From: Oligoflexia bacterium
GTDB lineage: Bacteria > Bdellovibrionota > UBA1018
Assembly (NCBI GenBank): GCA_903854365.1
Contig: CAINWE010000479.1
Location: 1 to 5,302 of the forward strand
Length of the DNA: 5,302 bases
Reading direction: 5' to 3'
The position numbers and the translations under genes are program-made. Within the stretch, counting starts at the first letter, position 1; every line of letters starts with the position of its first letter. Shown piece by piece: positions 1 through 5,240 of this stretch. Below the pieces are notes generated by a model. That model saw only the letters and a program-made list of their open reading frames with translations. It was not told the origin of the DNA and ran no database searches.

Positions 1-395
1 CTGGTGGAAGTAAGGACGTTCTCTTGGAGAACCAAAGGCTGTTCTTGCCTTCGTCGGATGGCTCAGTTTATTGCCTGCAAAAGTCAAACGCAAAAGTTCT
101 TTGGAAATTTAGTTTGGATGGGGGCGTACCGACCCAGCTCGCAGCTACGGAAAAATATCTGATCGTTGGATCGAGTCAGCAATATTTGTATTTAATCGAT
201 AAAAATACAGGTAAGGGAGTTTACCGGTTTGATGCTGGCTATAATAGCGGATTTTCTGGATCGCCCTGGTATGATGCAGCTCAGCAACGAGTTTATATTC
301 TATCGGGCGCAGGAAATCTGTATGCCTTTCAAATGAGGCAAACATCCAAGAAGGACTTTCCTCACGGCTCAATTGATCCATACACCTTTAATTAA
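1..395 (+). CDS. PQQ-like beta-propeller protein, C-terminal part (5' end outside window)
   Basis: The reading frame is open at the left edge (first full codon at 3), so this is the end of a longer protein. A TTG at 24 could be read as a start but has no Shine-Dalgarno sequence, and the propeller pattern continues upstream of it. The visible part holds beta-propeller blades of the PQQ/BamB-like type: DGSVYCLQKSNAKVLWKF and YLYLIDKNTGKGVYRF both match the usual 'G-x-hydrophobic-Tyr-Ala/Leu-Asp-x-x-Thr-Gly-x-x-x-Trp' repeat, and a last strand GNLYAFQM closes the ring. A short polar tail ends in SIDPYTFN. Proteins of this fold are usually periplasmic or outer-membrane scaffolds (BamB) or quinoprotein dehydrogenases. 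No catalytic or quinone-binding residues can be judged from this fragment, so BamB-like scaffold versus enzyme stays open. The fold is well supported; the function is not. Confidence 0.75.
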   Translation, partial: GGSKDVLLENQRLFLPSSDGSVYCLQKSNAKVLWKFSLDGGVPTQLAATEKYLIVGSSQQYLYLIDKNTGKGVYRFDAGYNSGFSGSPWYDAAQQRVYILSGAGNLYAFQMRQTSKKDFPHGSIDPYTFN

Positions 396-522
396 CGCGT
401 AAAATCAAAGCACTAGGTCTGATAATAGATATTATGTCAACCTCGCGTTCTAGATTCATTTTAGGCCGTTTGCTGGCACACGAACCGAAGATATTTTCCT
501 GATTCAATGATGGGCTCGACGG

Positions 523-549
523 TTAACACCGCTGCTAGGTATTTAAAAT
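523..549 (+). promoter_or_regulatory. Weak sigma-70-like promoter candidate for the XRE regulator
   Basis: TTAACA (523-528) and TAAAAT (544-549) resemble -35 and -10 boxes but are only 15 bp apart, below the optimal 17. A start near 556 would give a leader of roughly 58 nt before the ATG at 614. The -10 candidate lies inside the inverted repeat at 540-558. This is the best candidate in the 396-613 interval, which otherwise contains no gene or RNA that I can recognise. Confidence 0.25.
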
Positions 550-558
550 GCTTAAATA
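540..558. promoter_or_regulatory. 19-bp inverted repeat, possible operator of the XRE gene
   Basis: TATTTAA (540-546) and TTAAATA (552-558) are perfect 7-bp inverted arms around a 5-bp spacer AATGC. The dyad covers the candidate -10 box and lies 55 bp upstream of a gene for an XRE-type DNA-binding protein. XRE regulators often bind short palindromes in their own promoters, so autoregulation is a reasonable inference. The surroundings are very AT-rich, which raises the odds of a chance palindrome. Confidence 0.4.
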
Positions 559-613
559 GTTCTTATTTTTAAACTTGTTAATTTTTTTCAATCACGCTAA
601 AGGTAGGCACATT

Positions 614-1075
614 ATGAAACGTGGTCGTCCAAAAGGCAGTTCAAAAGATAATAGGTCATTCGGTCCCCTTGGGGATTTAATTCGTAAAGCTCGTCTAGAC
701 AAGAGTCTCGGATTAGCTGATGTCGCAAAGACATGTGGATGCTCGGTACAGTTTATCAGCAATATTGAGCACGGAAGGGCACCACTCCCTTGGGAGAAAG
801 CCCCCACTCTTGCTAAGACCCTTAACCTCCCCCTTGAAGACCTACAGGCAGCTAACTTAGCCATTCGGTCTGATTTTAAAGGGTTTGTCGGTGGACCAGA
901 AGGCAAGAAAATCTCTAAGCCACTCATTTTAAAGAAAGTAACCGAGAGAGCTTCTGCGATCGCTTTGGCAGCGAAGGACACTCAACTCCAAGAATTGATT
1001 CAAAAGTATCACGCTGCTTCTCTTTCTTCCCGTAAGAAATTTGTCAAAGCAGCTTTAGAAATTTTAGCTCACTAA
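614..1075 (+). CDS. XRE-family DNA-binding regulator with N-terminal AT-hook-like motif
   Basis: This is a 153-residue putative transcription regulator. The ATG at 614 is chosen because an AAAGGTAGG-type Shine-Dalgarno sequence lies 7 nt upstream; a TTG at 575 in the same frame has none. Residues 2-9 (KRGRPKGS) carry the GRP core flanked by basic residues typical of AT-hooks, which insert into the minor groove of AT-rich DNA. Residues about 17-78 form a helix-turn-helix of the Cro/C1 (XRE) type: RKARLDKSLGLADVAKTCG leads to the recognition-helix region SVQFISNIEHGRAPLPWE, then a helix ending NLPLEDL. The C-terminal 70 residues are basic and helical (KKVTERASAIALAAK, SSRKKFVKAALEILAH) with no domain I recognise; they may mediate dimerisation. 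The gene stands alone, with a palindrome in its upstream region and a hairpin just after its stop. DNA binding is well supported; the regulated genes are unknown. Confidence 0.85.
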   Translation: MKRGRPKGSSKDNRSFGPLGDLIRKARLDKSLGLADVAKTCGCSVQFISNIEHGRAPLPWEKAPTLAKTLNLPLEDLQAANLAIRSDFKGFVGGPEGKKISKPLILKKVTERASAIALAAKDTQLQELIQKYHAASLSSRKKFVKAALEILAH

Positions 1076-1121
1076 CCGAGATCGATCTTTACTCTCGCGG
1101 GCCCCGTTTGCCCATTTTTTC

Positions 1122-1178
1122 AATGCCACGAATGGCTTTTAAGCTTCGGCTTTAAAGAATTCGTGGCATTATTATTTT
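1122..1178 (+). terminator. Long stem-loop with cUUCGg tetraloop, probable terminator of the XRE gene
   Basis: AATGCCACGAAT (1122-1133) pairs perfectly with ATTCGTGGCATT (1159-1170). Inside it, CTTTTAAGC (1136-1144) pairs with GCTTTAAAG (1149-1157) with one T-T mismatch, and the tip is TTCG closed by C-G, the exceptionally stable cUUCGg tetraloop. Unpaired GG (1134-1135) and A (1158) form a small internal loop. The T-rich tail ATTATTTT (1171-1178) suits an intrinsic terminator on the + strand, although the U-run is interrupted. It could also act as an attenuator or processing site for the downstream transporter, since no clear promoter lies between the hairpin and that gene. Confidence 0.65.
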
Positions 1179-1217
1179 CGGGGGCAACCCTTTTAATTTG
1201 CTCAGGAGGGGGTTCAG

Positions 1218-1796
1218 GTGGTCGTAGATTGGGTGCTTTTTGCAACTGTGTTTTGGGTCATTGCTCTCGCTGAACTTCCAGACAAGACCATTTTTGCGAC
1301 TCTCATCCTAGCCACTCAAGGGCAACCTTTTGCTACCTTCGTCGGAGTGGCCCTGGCGTTTTTGGTGCAAAGTTTGTTCGCTGTTTGTTTTGGACAAGTT
1401 CTCGGCTTTCTCCCTCCCGTCGTCGTGCAAGTCAGTGGGGCGGCCTTATTTTTCTTTTTTAGTTATTCCATGTGGACTCAGGTACATGCAGATTCACAGC
1501 TAGAAAAAACCGAGCGTTCTGACAATTTCCTTACTTCTGCTCGGAATGCCTTTATGGTCATTTTTCTAGCAGAATGGGGCGACCTTACTCAGCTTGCAAC
1601 GGCCACTTTTCAAGCAAAGTATCATCAAGCTCTCACCATTTTTTTGGCCGCTACAGCAGCCCTTTGGATGGTGACTAGCATTGGGGTAGTTTTAGGGAGT
1701 CAATTGAGAAAGTGGATCGATCTGAATCACCTTCGGAAATTTGCTTCCGTTCTATTTGCATTCATGGGCTTGGGCTTACTCATTAAAACCTTTTAG
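1218..1796 (+). CDS. UPF0016/GDT1-TMEM165 family membrane cation transporter
   Basis: This 192-residue integral membrane protein has about six transmembrane helices in two related halves. Each half starts with the signature acidic motif of the UPF0016 (GDT1/TMEM165/MneA) family: ELPDKT at residues 19-24 and EWGDLT at 119-124. In characterised members these motifs line a cation pathway for Mn2+ or Ca2+ in exchange for protons, and bacterial members export manganese. A polar loop near residues 88-108 separates the halves. The family consensus is E-x-G-D-(K/R)-(T/S); here Gly is Pro in the first motif and the basic residue is Leu in the second, a variant I recall from actinobacterial-type members. 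The GTG start at 1218 is supported by AGGAGG at 1204-1209, 8 nt upstream. No manganese-riboswitch (yybP-ykoY) pattern is visible upstream. The next gene follows after 78 bp on the same strand with no terminator between. Family assignment is strong; the ion is inferred. Confidence 0.88.
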   Translation: MVVDWVLFATVFWVIALAELPDKTIFATLILATQGQPFATFVGVALAFLVQSLFAVCFGQVLGFLPPVVVQVSGAALFFFFSYSMWTQVHADSQLEKTERSDNFLTSARNAFMVIFLAEWGDLTQLATATFQAKYHQALTIFLAATAALWMVTSIGVVLGSQLRKWIDLNHLRKFASVLFAFMGLGLLIKTF

Positions 1797-1874
1797 CTCA
1801 CCGAAACCTTTTTCCAGCTTTTCGTATTAGGTTCTAAGTGTCCACGAAGACCTTCATCTAACGCGGGAGGGGAA

Positions 1875-2696
1875 TTGTTTCATTTGCATCGCTGTACTTA
1901 CGGTTTAATCATAAACTTCGCGCTAACTTGGGGGGTATTCATATCCACCATCCAGGCCAGCCCTCAGAACCCAACACCTCCCCTTCAATCGGCTCGGGAC
2001 TACCGAATAGGTGCACTCATTTATCACGGAGATGCCACTGCATTCGGCGATGTGGAGTCCATTAGTGAAATTCTGGATCATCAGGGAATCAGCCATCAAG
2101 ATGTGACATCCGAAGAACTCAATCGGATGAGTATTGATGAGCTGGCGCAGTTCGGGATGTTAATTTGGCCAGGCGGATATGCGGGCCAGATGAGCGCCAG
2201 CCTGGAGCCGAAAGCACGTCAAGCCATTCAGCAAGCGGTGCGCGAAAGAGGAGTGAGTTTTGTAGGGATTTGCGCTGGAGCATTCATCGCGGTCAGCCCA
2301 GCTGCCGCAGTCGGCGAGAGTGGTCCCTCGTGGGGCCTGTCGATTCTCCCTGCACCCACACTCCCCTACTATCACTTAGAGGATGAGGGAATTGACTACT
2401 CACTGGTTGAGGTGGAGGTTTCAGGAGGTCAGCGGGGGCGCTTCGTCTGGTGGGGTGGGCCTGCTCTACCTGAGGTTTCAAAGGGAGTCATTGCTCGTTA
2501 CGCTGACGATCACCAGCCAGCCGTGATTCAGACTCAAGCGGGTTTAGGCTGGGTGATTCTTTCGGGTCCCCATCCTGAGGCACCTCGAAGCTGGAGAACT
2601 AAGCTCGGCCTATTGCCATCGGACGGATTAGACCGTCGGTGGGCGGGGCAGCTTTTCTTATCGGCCCTTCACCGACAACCTTTAGCTTTTCTCTAG
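1875..2696 (+). CDS. Exported BPL_N-type class I glutamine-amidotransferase-like protein
   Basis: This 273-residue protein starts with a Sec signal peptide: a hydrophobic stretch at about residues 9-24, then a likely cleavage after STIQA (residue 28). The mature part has the class I glutamine amidotransferase-like fold of the type found at the N-terminus of eukaryotic biotin-protein ligases (BPL_N). Visible landmarks are GALIYHGD (46-53), the oxyanion-strand loop IWPGGYAGQ (97-105), the nucleophile elbow VGICAGAF with Cys133, and SGPHPEA with His233 and Glu235, which completes a Cys-His-Glu triad. No biotin-ligase catalytic domain follows, so a biotin ligase is not indicated. The family's substrate is unknown to me; a periplasmic amidase or peptidase-like hydrolase is one possibility. 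The TTG start at 1875 has a purine-rich GGGAGGGG about 4 nt upstream, slightly close; TTG at 1884 is the alternative and keeps the signal peptide. It may be cotranscribed with the UPF0016 gene. Confidence 0.8.
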   Translation: MFHLHRCTYGLIINFALTWGVFISTIQASPQNPTPPLQSARDYRIGALIYHGDATAFGDVESISEILDHQGISHQDVTSEELNRMSIDELAQFGMLIWPGGYAGQMSASLEPKARQAIQQAVRERGVSFVGICAGAFIAVSPAAAVGESGPSWGLSILPAPTLPYYHLEDEGIDYSLVEVEVSGGQRGRFVWWGGPALPEVSKGVIARYADDHQPAVIQTQAGLGWVILSGPHPEAPRSWRTKLGLLPSDGLDRRWAGQLFLSALHRQPLAFL

Positions 2697-2711
2697 ATCC
2701 GTTCACGGATC
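2696..2711 (+). repeat. Short inverted repeat at the stop codon of the BPL_N gene
   Basis: GATCCG (2696-2701) and CGGATC (2706-2711) form a perfect 6-bp hairpin with loop TTCA; the first G is the last base of the TAG stop. There is no T-tract after it. It lies just before the much larger hairpin at 2721-2768 and may help protect or end the transcript. Confidence 0.4.
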
Positions 2712-2720
2712 CCCCGAGTA

Positions 2721-2791
2721 GGTACCCCGGGAGGGTAGACCATCTATTCTACTGCCTCCTGGGGTATCGTTAACTCCAATTTTACCTTTTT
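2721..2791 (+). terminator. Large hairpin between convergent genes, probable transcription end
   Basis: Bases 2721-2739 pair with 2748-2768: the outer TACCCC/GGGGTA, then GGGAGG with TGCCTCCT, a 2-nt bulge (2753-2754), and inner GTAGA/TCTAC around loop CCATCTAT. That is about 18 pairs, including two G-U pairs. T-rich patches (AATTTT, CTTTTTG at about 2779-2792) follow on the + strand but not directly at the stem, so it is not a textbook intrinsic terminator. On the minus strand no T-run follows. It sits between the convergent BPL_N and lipoprotein genes and most likely ends the + strand transcript. Confidence 0.5.
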
Positions 2792-3543
2792 GTTCTCGCG
2801 CGACTACATTTTTTCCACTCAAAAGAGTAGACTTCGTTCCCGAGTAAAAGAAAGATTCGTCGCGTCGCCAGTGCACCTGCTCTGAGGCTATCCCGATTAG
2901 GAATCATCCAACTGATACCCATGGATTCCAGTTGCTTGCGCAACATGGACGATTCTTTCGGCGAGTGCGTTAACTGATACAAGAGACTAGATTCTTGAGC
3001 CTGGTCTCCTAGCAAGCGGGGGTCTTGCTTGGGCTCGCAGAATACTTGGCCGTTTTGGCCGAGGAAAAAATCAAACGCATTTCCAAATTTTTTCTGCATT
3101 TGGGCTAGAAGGCGAATCTTTTCAAAAATGACTGGATAGTTTTTCTTGAAGTGCTCCCGATCCACCTGAGGCAGGTTTCGGATGTAATTATGCGCCGCAA
3201 AAGCGTGCAATTTGAGAATTCGTTGAGGAACTGATTTCGCCAAGACTAACTGACCGTCACCGTTCAGAGCTTCTTCGTCTTCAGATCGGTCATCGGCTAC
3301 TTCGCTGTTGCTCAGCGCTTTTAAAAAATCTTCCGTATCTAATTGCGCAGTAGCGATGTTTCCAGCGCCATCGCCGTCACTGCTTCCAGTACTGCTCTCA
3401 TTGTCGCTATTTAAGGACGCATGACTCTGGGCATGGCCTGATTGTTGGGTCTGTGGTGAAGATGGTGATTCACTCGCGCATGCACCCATAAAAACCGGAA
3501 GGGCCAACGCTACGACTACATTAACGCATTTAAAAATACTCAT
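2782..3543 (-). CDS. Putative lipoprotein with acidic low-complexity linker, function unknown
   Basis: From the ATG at 3543 the product is 253 residues. Residues 1-22 look like a lipoprotein signal (MSIFKCVNVVVALALPVFMGAC): a hydrophobic core, then MGAC as a weak lipobox with Cys22 as the lipidated residue. Ala at +2 would favour the outer membrane. Residues 23-100 are a polar, Ser/Asp/Glu/Gln-rich linker (NSDNESSTGSSDGDGAG, DDRSEDEEALNGDG), probably disordered. Residues about 105-253 form a mixed, fairly basic domain (HAFAAHNYIRNLPQVDREHF, FGNAFDFFLGQNGQVFCEP, LGNEVYSFEWKKC) that I do not recognise; Cys169 and Cys246 could form a disulfide. Alternative starts are ATG at 3555 and GTG at 3561; none has a clear Shine-Dalgarno sequence, and 3543 gives the most usual signal length. 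The gene is convergent with the BPL_N gene and divergent from the MFS gene. Confidence 0.7.
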   Translation of the reverse strand: MSIFKCVNVVVALALPVFMGACASESPSSPQTQQSGHAQSHASLNSDNESSTGSSDGDGAGNIATAQLDTEDFLKALSNSEVADDRSEDEEALNGDGQLVLAKSVPQRILKLHAFAAHNYIRNLPQVDREHFKKNYPVIFEKIRLLAQMQKKFGNAFDFFLGQNGQVFCEPKQDPRLLGDQAQESSLLYQLTHSPKESSMLRKQLESMGISWMIPNRDSLRAGALATRRIFLLLGNEVYSFEWKKCSRARTKR

Positions 3544-3557
3544 GGCGCCAGGCATTA

Positions 3558-3575
3558 CCACAGTCTATGCTGTGG
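3558..3575. promoter_or_regulatory. Inverted repeat just upstream of the lipoprotein start
   Basis: CCACAG (3558-3563) and CTGTGG (3570-3575) are perfect 6-bp arms around TCTATG. On the minus strand the dyad ends 14 bp before the chosen ATG at 3543 and includes the alternative GTG at 3561. It could be an operator, or a leader hairpin that affects initiation. If it is in the leader, it makes the GTG start less likely. Confidence 0.35.
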
Positions 3576-3596
3576 GTCGAGACAAAACTCAGGATT

Positions 3597-3622
3597 CAGA
3601 CCCTGTGTAACTAGGGGCTCTG
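3597..3622. promoter_or_regulatory. Imperfect dyad in the divergent lipoprotein/MFS promoter region
   Basis: CAGACCC (3597-3603) pairs with GGGCTCTG (3615-3622) with one bulged C (3618), around a spacer containing GTAACTAG. It lies near the middle of the 138-bp region between two divergent genes, where a shared regulator could act. The arms are short and imperfect, so this is only a candidate. Confidence 0.25.
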
Positions 3623-3641
3623 TGAGACTAGAGGATCCAGG

Positions 3642-3647
3642 TAAAAT
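3642..3647 (+). promoter_or_regulatory. Candidate -10 box for the MFS gene
   Basis: TAAAAT lies 35 bp upstream of the ATG at 3682, a plausible distance. The matching -35 position (about 3619-3624, TCTGTG) is poor, so the promoter may need an activator. AGACT (3625-3629) and AGTCT (3660-3664) flank it as a weak inverted repeat. Confidence 0.3.
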
Positions 3648-3676
3648 AGTTTATGTATCAGTCTAGAAGGAAATCA

Positions 3677-3685
3677 ATGCCATGA
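3677..3685 (+). other. Two-codon ORF (ATG CCA TGA) overlapping the MFS start
   Basis: The SD-like AGAAGG (3665-3670) is 6 nt from the ATG at 3677, better spaced than the 11 nt to the MFS ATG at 3682. A ribosome starting at 3677 would read Met-Pro and stop at a TGA that overlaps the MFS start as ATGA, the usual arrangement for termination-reinitiation. Whether it is translated is inference. Confidence 0.35.
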
Positions 3686-5022
3686 AAGATGATCTGCCTC
3701 CGGATGCTCTCAAGAAGCACGTAACTTTAAAATTAGAAACTCTTGCACACCCTTATACGATTTGGTGTGTCGCAGCGCTTTTCTATATGTATCAGTTCGT
3801 CCTCAGAGTTGCTCCTAGTGTTTTAGTTGACGACCTCATGACCTCCTTCAAGGCGAGTGCTTCCAGTATTGGGTCTCTTTCTGCAATTGCAATGTACTTT
3901 TACTCAATCTGTCAGATTCCATCGGGGATTTTGTCGGATCGTTTTGGAGTAAGGAGAGTCGTGCTGACTTCCCTGGCTTTGTGTATCTTAGGCACGCTCA
4001 TCTTTGCCTCGGCGGAGCAAATCGAGATCGCTCAAGTAGGCCGACTCATTTTAGGAGTGGGTTCCGCCGCAGCCTTCCTGTGTCTCGGTAAAATCGCAAG
4101 CCAATATTTCCCCCCAAGCCGTCGTGCCACCTTATTTGGCCTAGCTATGTCTGTCGGTACCTTGGGAGCGCTGAATGGCGGTCCTCCCCTGGCCTATCTC
4201 GTGATGCACATGGGCTGGCGAATGAGCCTCTTTTTCGTGAGCGGCATCGGAGGAGTGATTTTTCTCATTAGCTTTTGGTTTCTTGAGAAACCGCTCCCGA
4301 GCGGCCTCCCATTCAAAAGCCAAGAGGAATTAATTCGGTCTAATTTTGACTTTAAGAGTAGTGTCCTAGAAGTTTTTAAAAATCGCACGGTCTGGACTCA
4401 TGCAATCAGTGCTCTCGGTGTCTATCTTTCTCTAGCTGTGCTTGCCGATCTCTGGGGGCCTTCGTTTGTGATTCAGCGTTTTCACGTAGAAAGGCAGGTT
4501 GCAGCGCAAACCCTCTCTTGGATGTATGTCGGCCTTTTGGTAGGCAGCCTCTTTCTTTCGTGGCTAAGTGACCGTCTACAAAATAGAAAAAGCCTGATCA
4601 TCTTGAGCACTGCCGCTATCAGCGCGTTATTATTAATCTTGATTTATCACCCGGGCATCAACCTAGCGCAAGGCACTCTGGTCATCGCATTACTTGGTTT
4701 TTTTGCAGGCGCAGAAATGCTTTGCTTTACGGGTGCGAGCGAGGCGTCATCTCCTCGAACTGCTGGAACAGTTACGGGCGTCGTTAATACCGTCGTGATG
4801 CTCACGGGCGCTGCAATCCAGCACGAAGTCGGTCGAATGTTGGATTCAGTATGGACAGGGGAGTTCGTAAGCGAAGGAGTCCGGGCATATACATTGAGTA
4901 ACTTTCAATACGCTTTAGCCTTATTACCGATCTTAGCAGGAGCTTCGTTCTTCTCTAGTCTGTTCCTCCCGAATAACAGTTCTGCCTTCAGTAATCCCCA
5001 AGGAACCTCAACGCACACCTGA
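3682..5022 (+). CDS. Major facilitator superfamily (MFS) transporter
   Basis: This 446-residue protein has about 12 transmembrane helices and a cytoplasmic N-terminus of some 23 residues before the first helix (TIWCVAALFYMYQFVLRVAP). The loop between helices 2 and 3 carries the MFS motif A, GILSDRFGVRR (residues 82-92), with the key Asp86 and Arg87; a degenerate copy, WLSDRLQNRK (294-303), sits at the equivalent place in the second half. The helix 4 region GRLILGVGSAAAFLCLGKIA (120-139) and GLAMSVGTLGALNGGPPLA (153-171) are also typical, and the central loop runs from about 203 to 235. Length is normal for the superfamily. The substrate cannot be read from the sequence; sugar acid, organic anion or small-metabolite uptake are all possible. 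The start at 3682 has a distant SD and overlaps a two-codon ORF. The gene appears monocistronic and ends at a strong hairpin. Confidence 0.9.
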   Translation: MKDDLPPDALKKHVTLKLETLAHPYTIWCVAALFYMYQFVLRVAPSVLVDDLMTSFKASASSIGSLSAIAMYFYSICQIPSGILSDRFGVRRVVLTSLALCILGTLIFASAEQIEIAQVGRLILGVGSAAAFLCLGKIASQYFPPSRRATLFGLAMSVGTLGALNGGPPLAYLVMHMGWRMSLFFVSGIGGVIFLISFWFLEKPLPSGLPFKSQEELIRSNFDFKSSVLEVFKNRTVWTHAISALGVYLSLAVLADLWGPSFVIQRFHVERQVAAQTLSWMYVGLLVGSLFLSWLSDRLQNRKSLIILSTAAISALLLILIYHPGINLAQGTLVIALLGFFAGAEMLCFTGASEASSPRTAGTVTGVVNTVVMLTGAAIQHEVGRMLDSVWTGEFVSEGVRAYTLSNFQYALALLPILAGASFFSSLFLPNNSSAFSNPQGTSTHT

Positions 5023-5025
5023 TTG

Positions 5026-5064
5026 TGTTGGGAGAAACCGACATACTGTGGGTTTCTCCCAACA
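5026..5064 (+). terminator. Perfect 14-bp stem-loop after the MFS gene
   Basis: TGTTGGGAGAAACC (5026-5039) pairs perfectly with GGTTTCTCCCAACA (5051-5064) around an 11-nt loop. It begins 3 nt after the MFS stop, the usual place for a terminator or 3'-stabilising hairpin. No T-tract follows (AATCGATCCC), so it may act with Rho or as an RNase block. It also lies about 70-110 bp upstream of the predicted sigma-54 start, where an enhancer-binding protein could dock, so a DNA-level role is possible. Confidence 0.6.
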
Positions 5065-5106
5065 AATCGATCCCTCCATCTCCCCCGTCTTGAGCCTCGA
5101 TGCAGC

Positions 5107-5123
5107 TTGGCACGCTGCCTGCA
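5107..5123 (+). promoter_or_regulatory. Sigma-54 (RpoN) -24/-12 promoter for the gene at 5241
   Basis: TTGGCACGCTGCCTGCA matches the sigma-54 consensus TTGGCACG-N4-TTGCW at all but one fixed position (CTGCA for TTGCA). The essential GG (5109-5110) and GC (5121-5122) are exactly 10 bp apart. Transcription would start about 5134, giving a leader of about 107 nt. Such promoters depend on an AAA+ enhancer-binding activator; none is encoded in the window. A perfect TATAAT at 5145-5150 lies just downstream but lacks a recognisable -35 box. Confidence 0.6.
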
Positions 5124-5152
5124 GGTGGTCGCTAGGTCGCACAATATAATTT

Positions 5153-5174
5153 ATAAATTCAATTTGAAATTTAT
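5153..5174. repeat. 22-bp AT-rich inverted repeat upstream of the last gene
   Basis: ATAAATT (5153-5159) and AATTTAT (5168-5174) are perfect 7-bp arms around CAATTTGA. The dyad lies downstream of the sigma-54 start and overlaps the alternative -35 box, so it could be an operator. All paired bases are A or T, which weakens the case. Confidence 0.3.
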
Positions 5175-5192
5175 TTATTTTTAATGTAAAAA
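5164..5192 (+). promoter_or_regulatory. Alternative sigma-70-like promoter in the AT-rich leader
   Basis: TTGAAA (5164-5169) and TAAAAA (5187-5192) are 17 bp apart and would start transcription near 5199, about 42 nt before the ATG at 5241. The -10 match is only moderate, and the region is so AT-rich that chance matches are expected. Confidence 0.25.
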
Positions 5193-5240
5193 AGCGCATC
5201 GCCAAGGGTTTGATCAATCTTTGGGATACTTGGAGAATTC

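Noticed and set aside
474..490. A second sigma-54-like site, TGGCACA, upstream of the XRE gene
   Set aside because: GG at 475-476 is followed 10 bp later by GA, not GC, and the -12 element does not resemble TTGCA.
592..981. 129-codon minus-strand open frame over the XRE gene
   Set aside because: It is antisense to a gene with clear helix-turn-helix homology and has no recognisable domain.
1171..1217. Possible manganese riboswitch or sigma-70 promoter before the UPF0016 gene
   Set aside because: The conserved yybP-ykoY elements are absent, and TTTAAT at 1192-1197 has no -35 partner and would start inside the ribosome binding site.
2160..2481. Overlapping open frames on both strands within the BPL_N gene
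   Set aside because: They are shadows of a GC-richer coding stretch; only the 1875 frame has domain motifs.
2693..2743. 15-codon minus-strand ORF with AGGAGG about 11 nt upstream
   Set aside because: The SD-like sequence is one arm of the hairpin at 2721-2768, the spacing is long, and the peptide has no recognisable feature.
5008..5217. 69-codon minus-strand open frame across the MFS terminator and AT-rich leader
   Set aside because: It has no Shine-Dalgarno sequence, and it covers the perfect stem-loop and the sigma-54 site.
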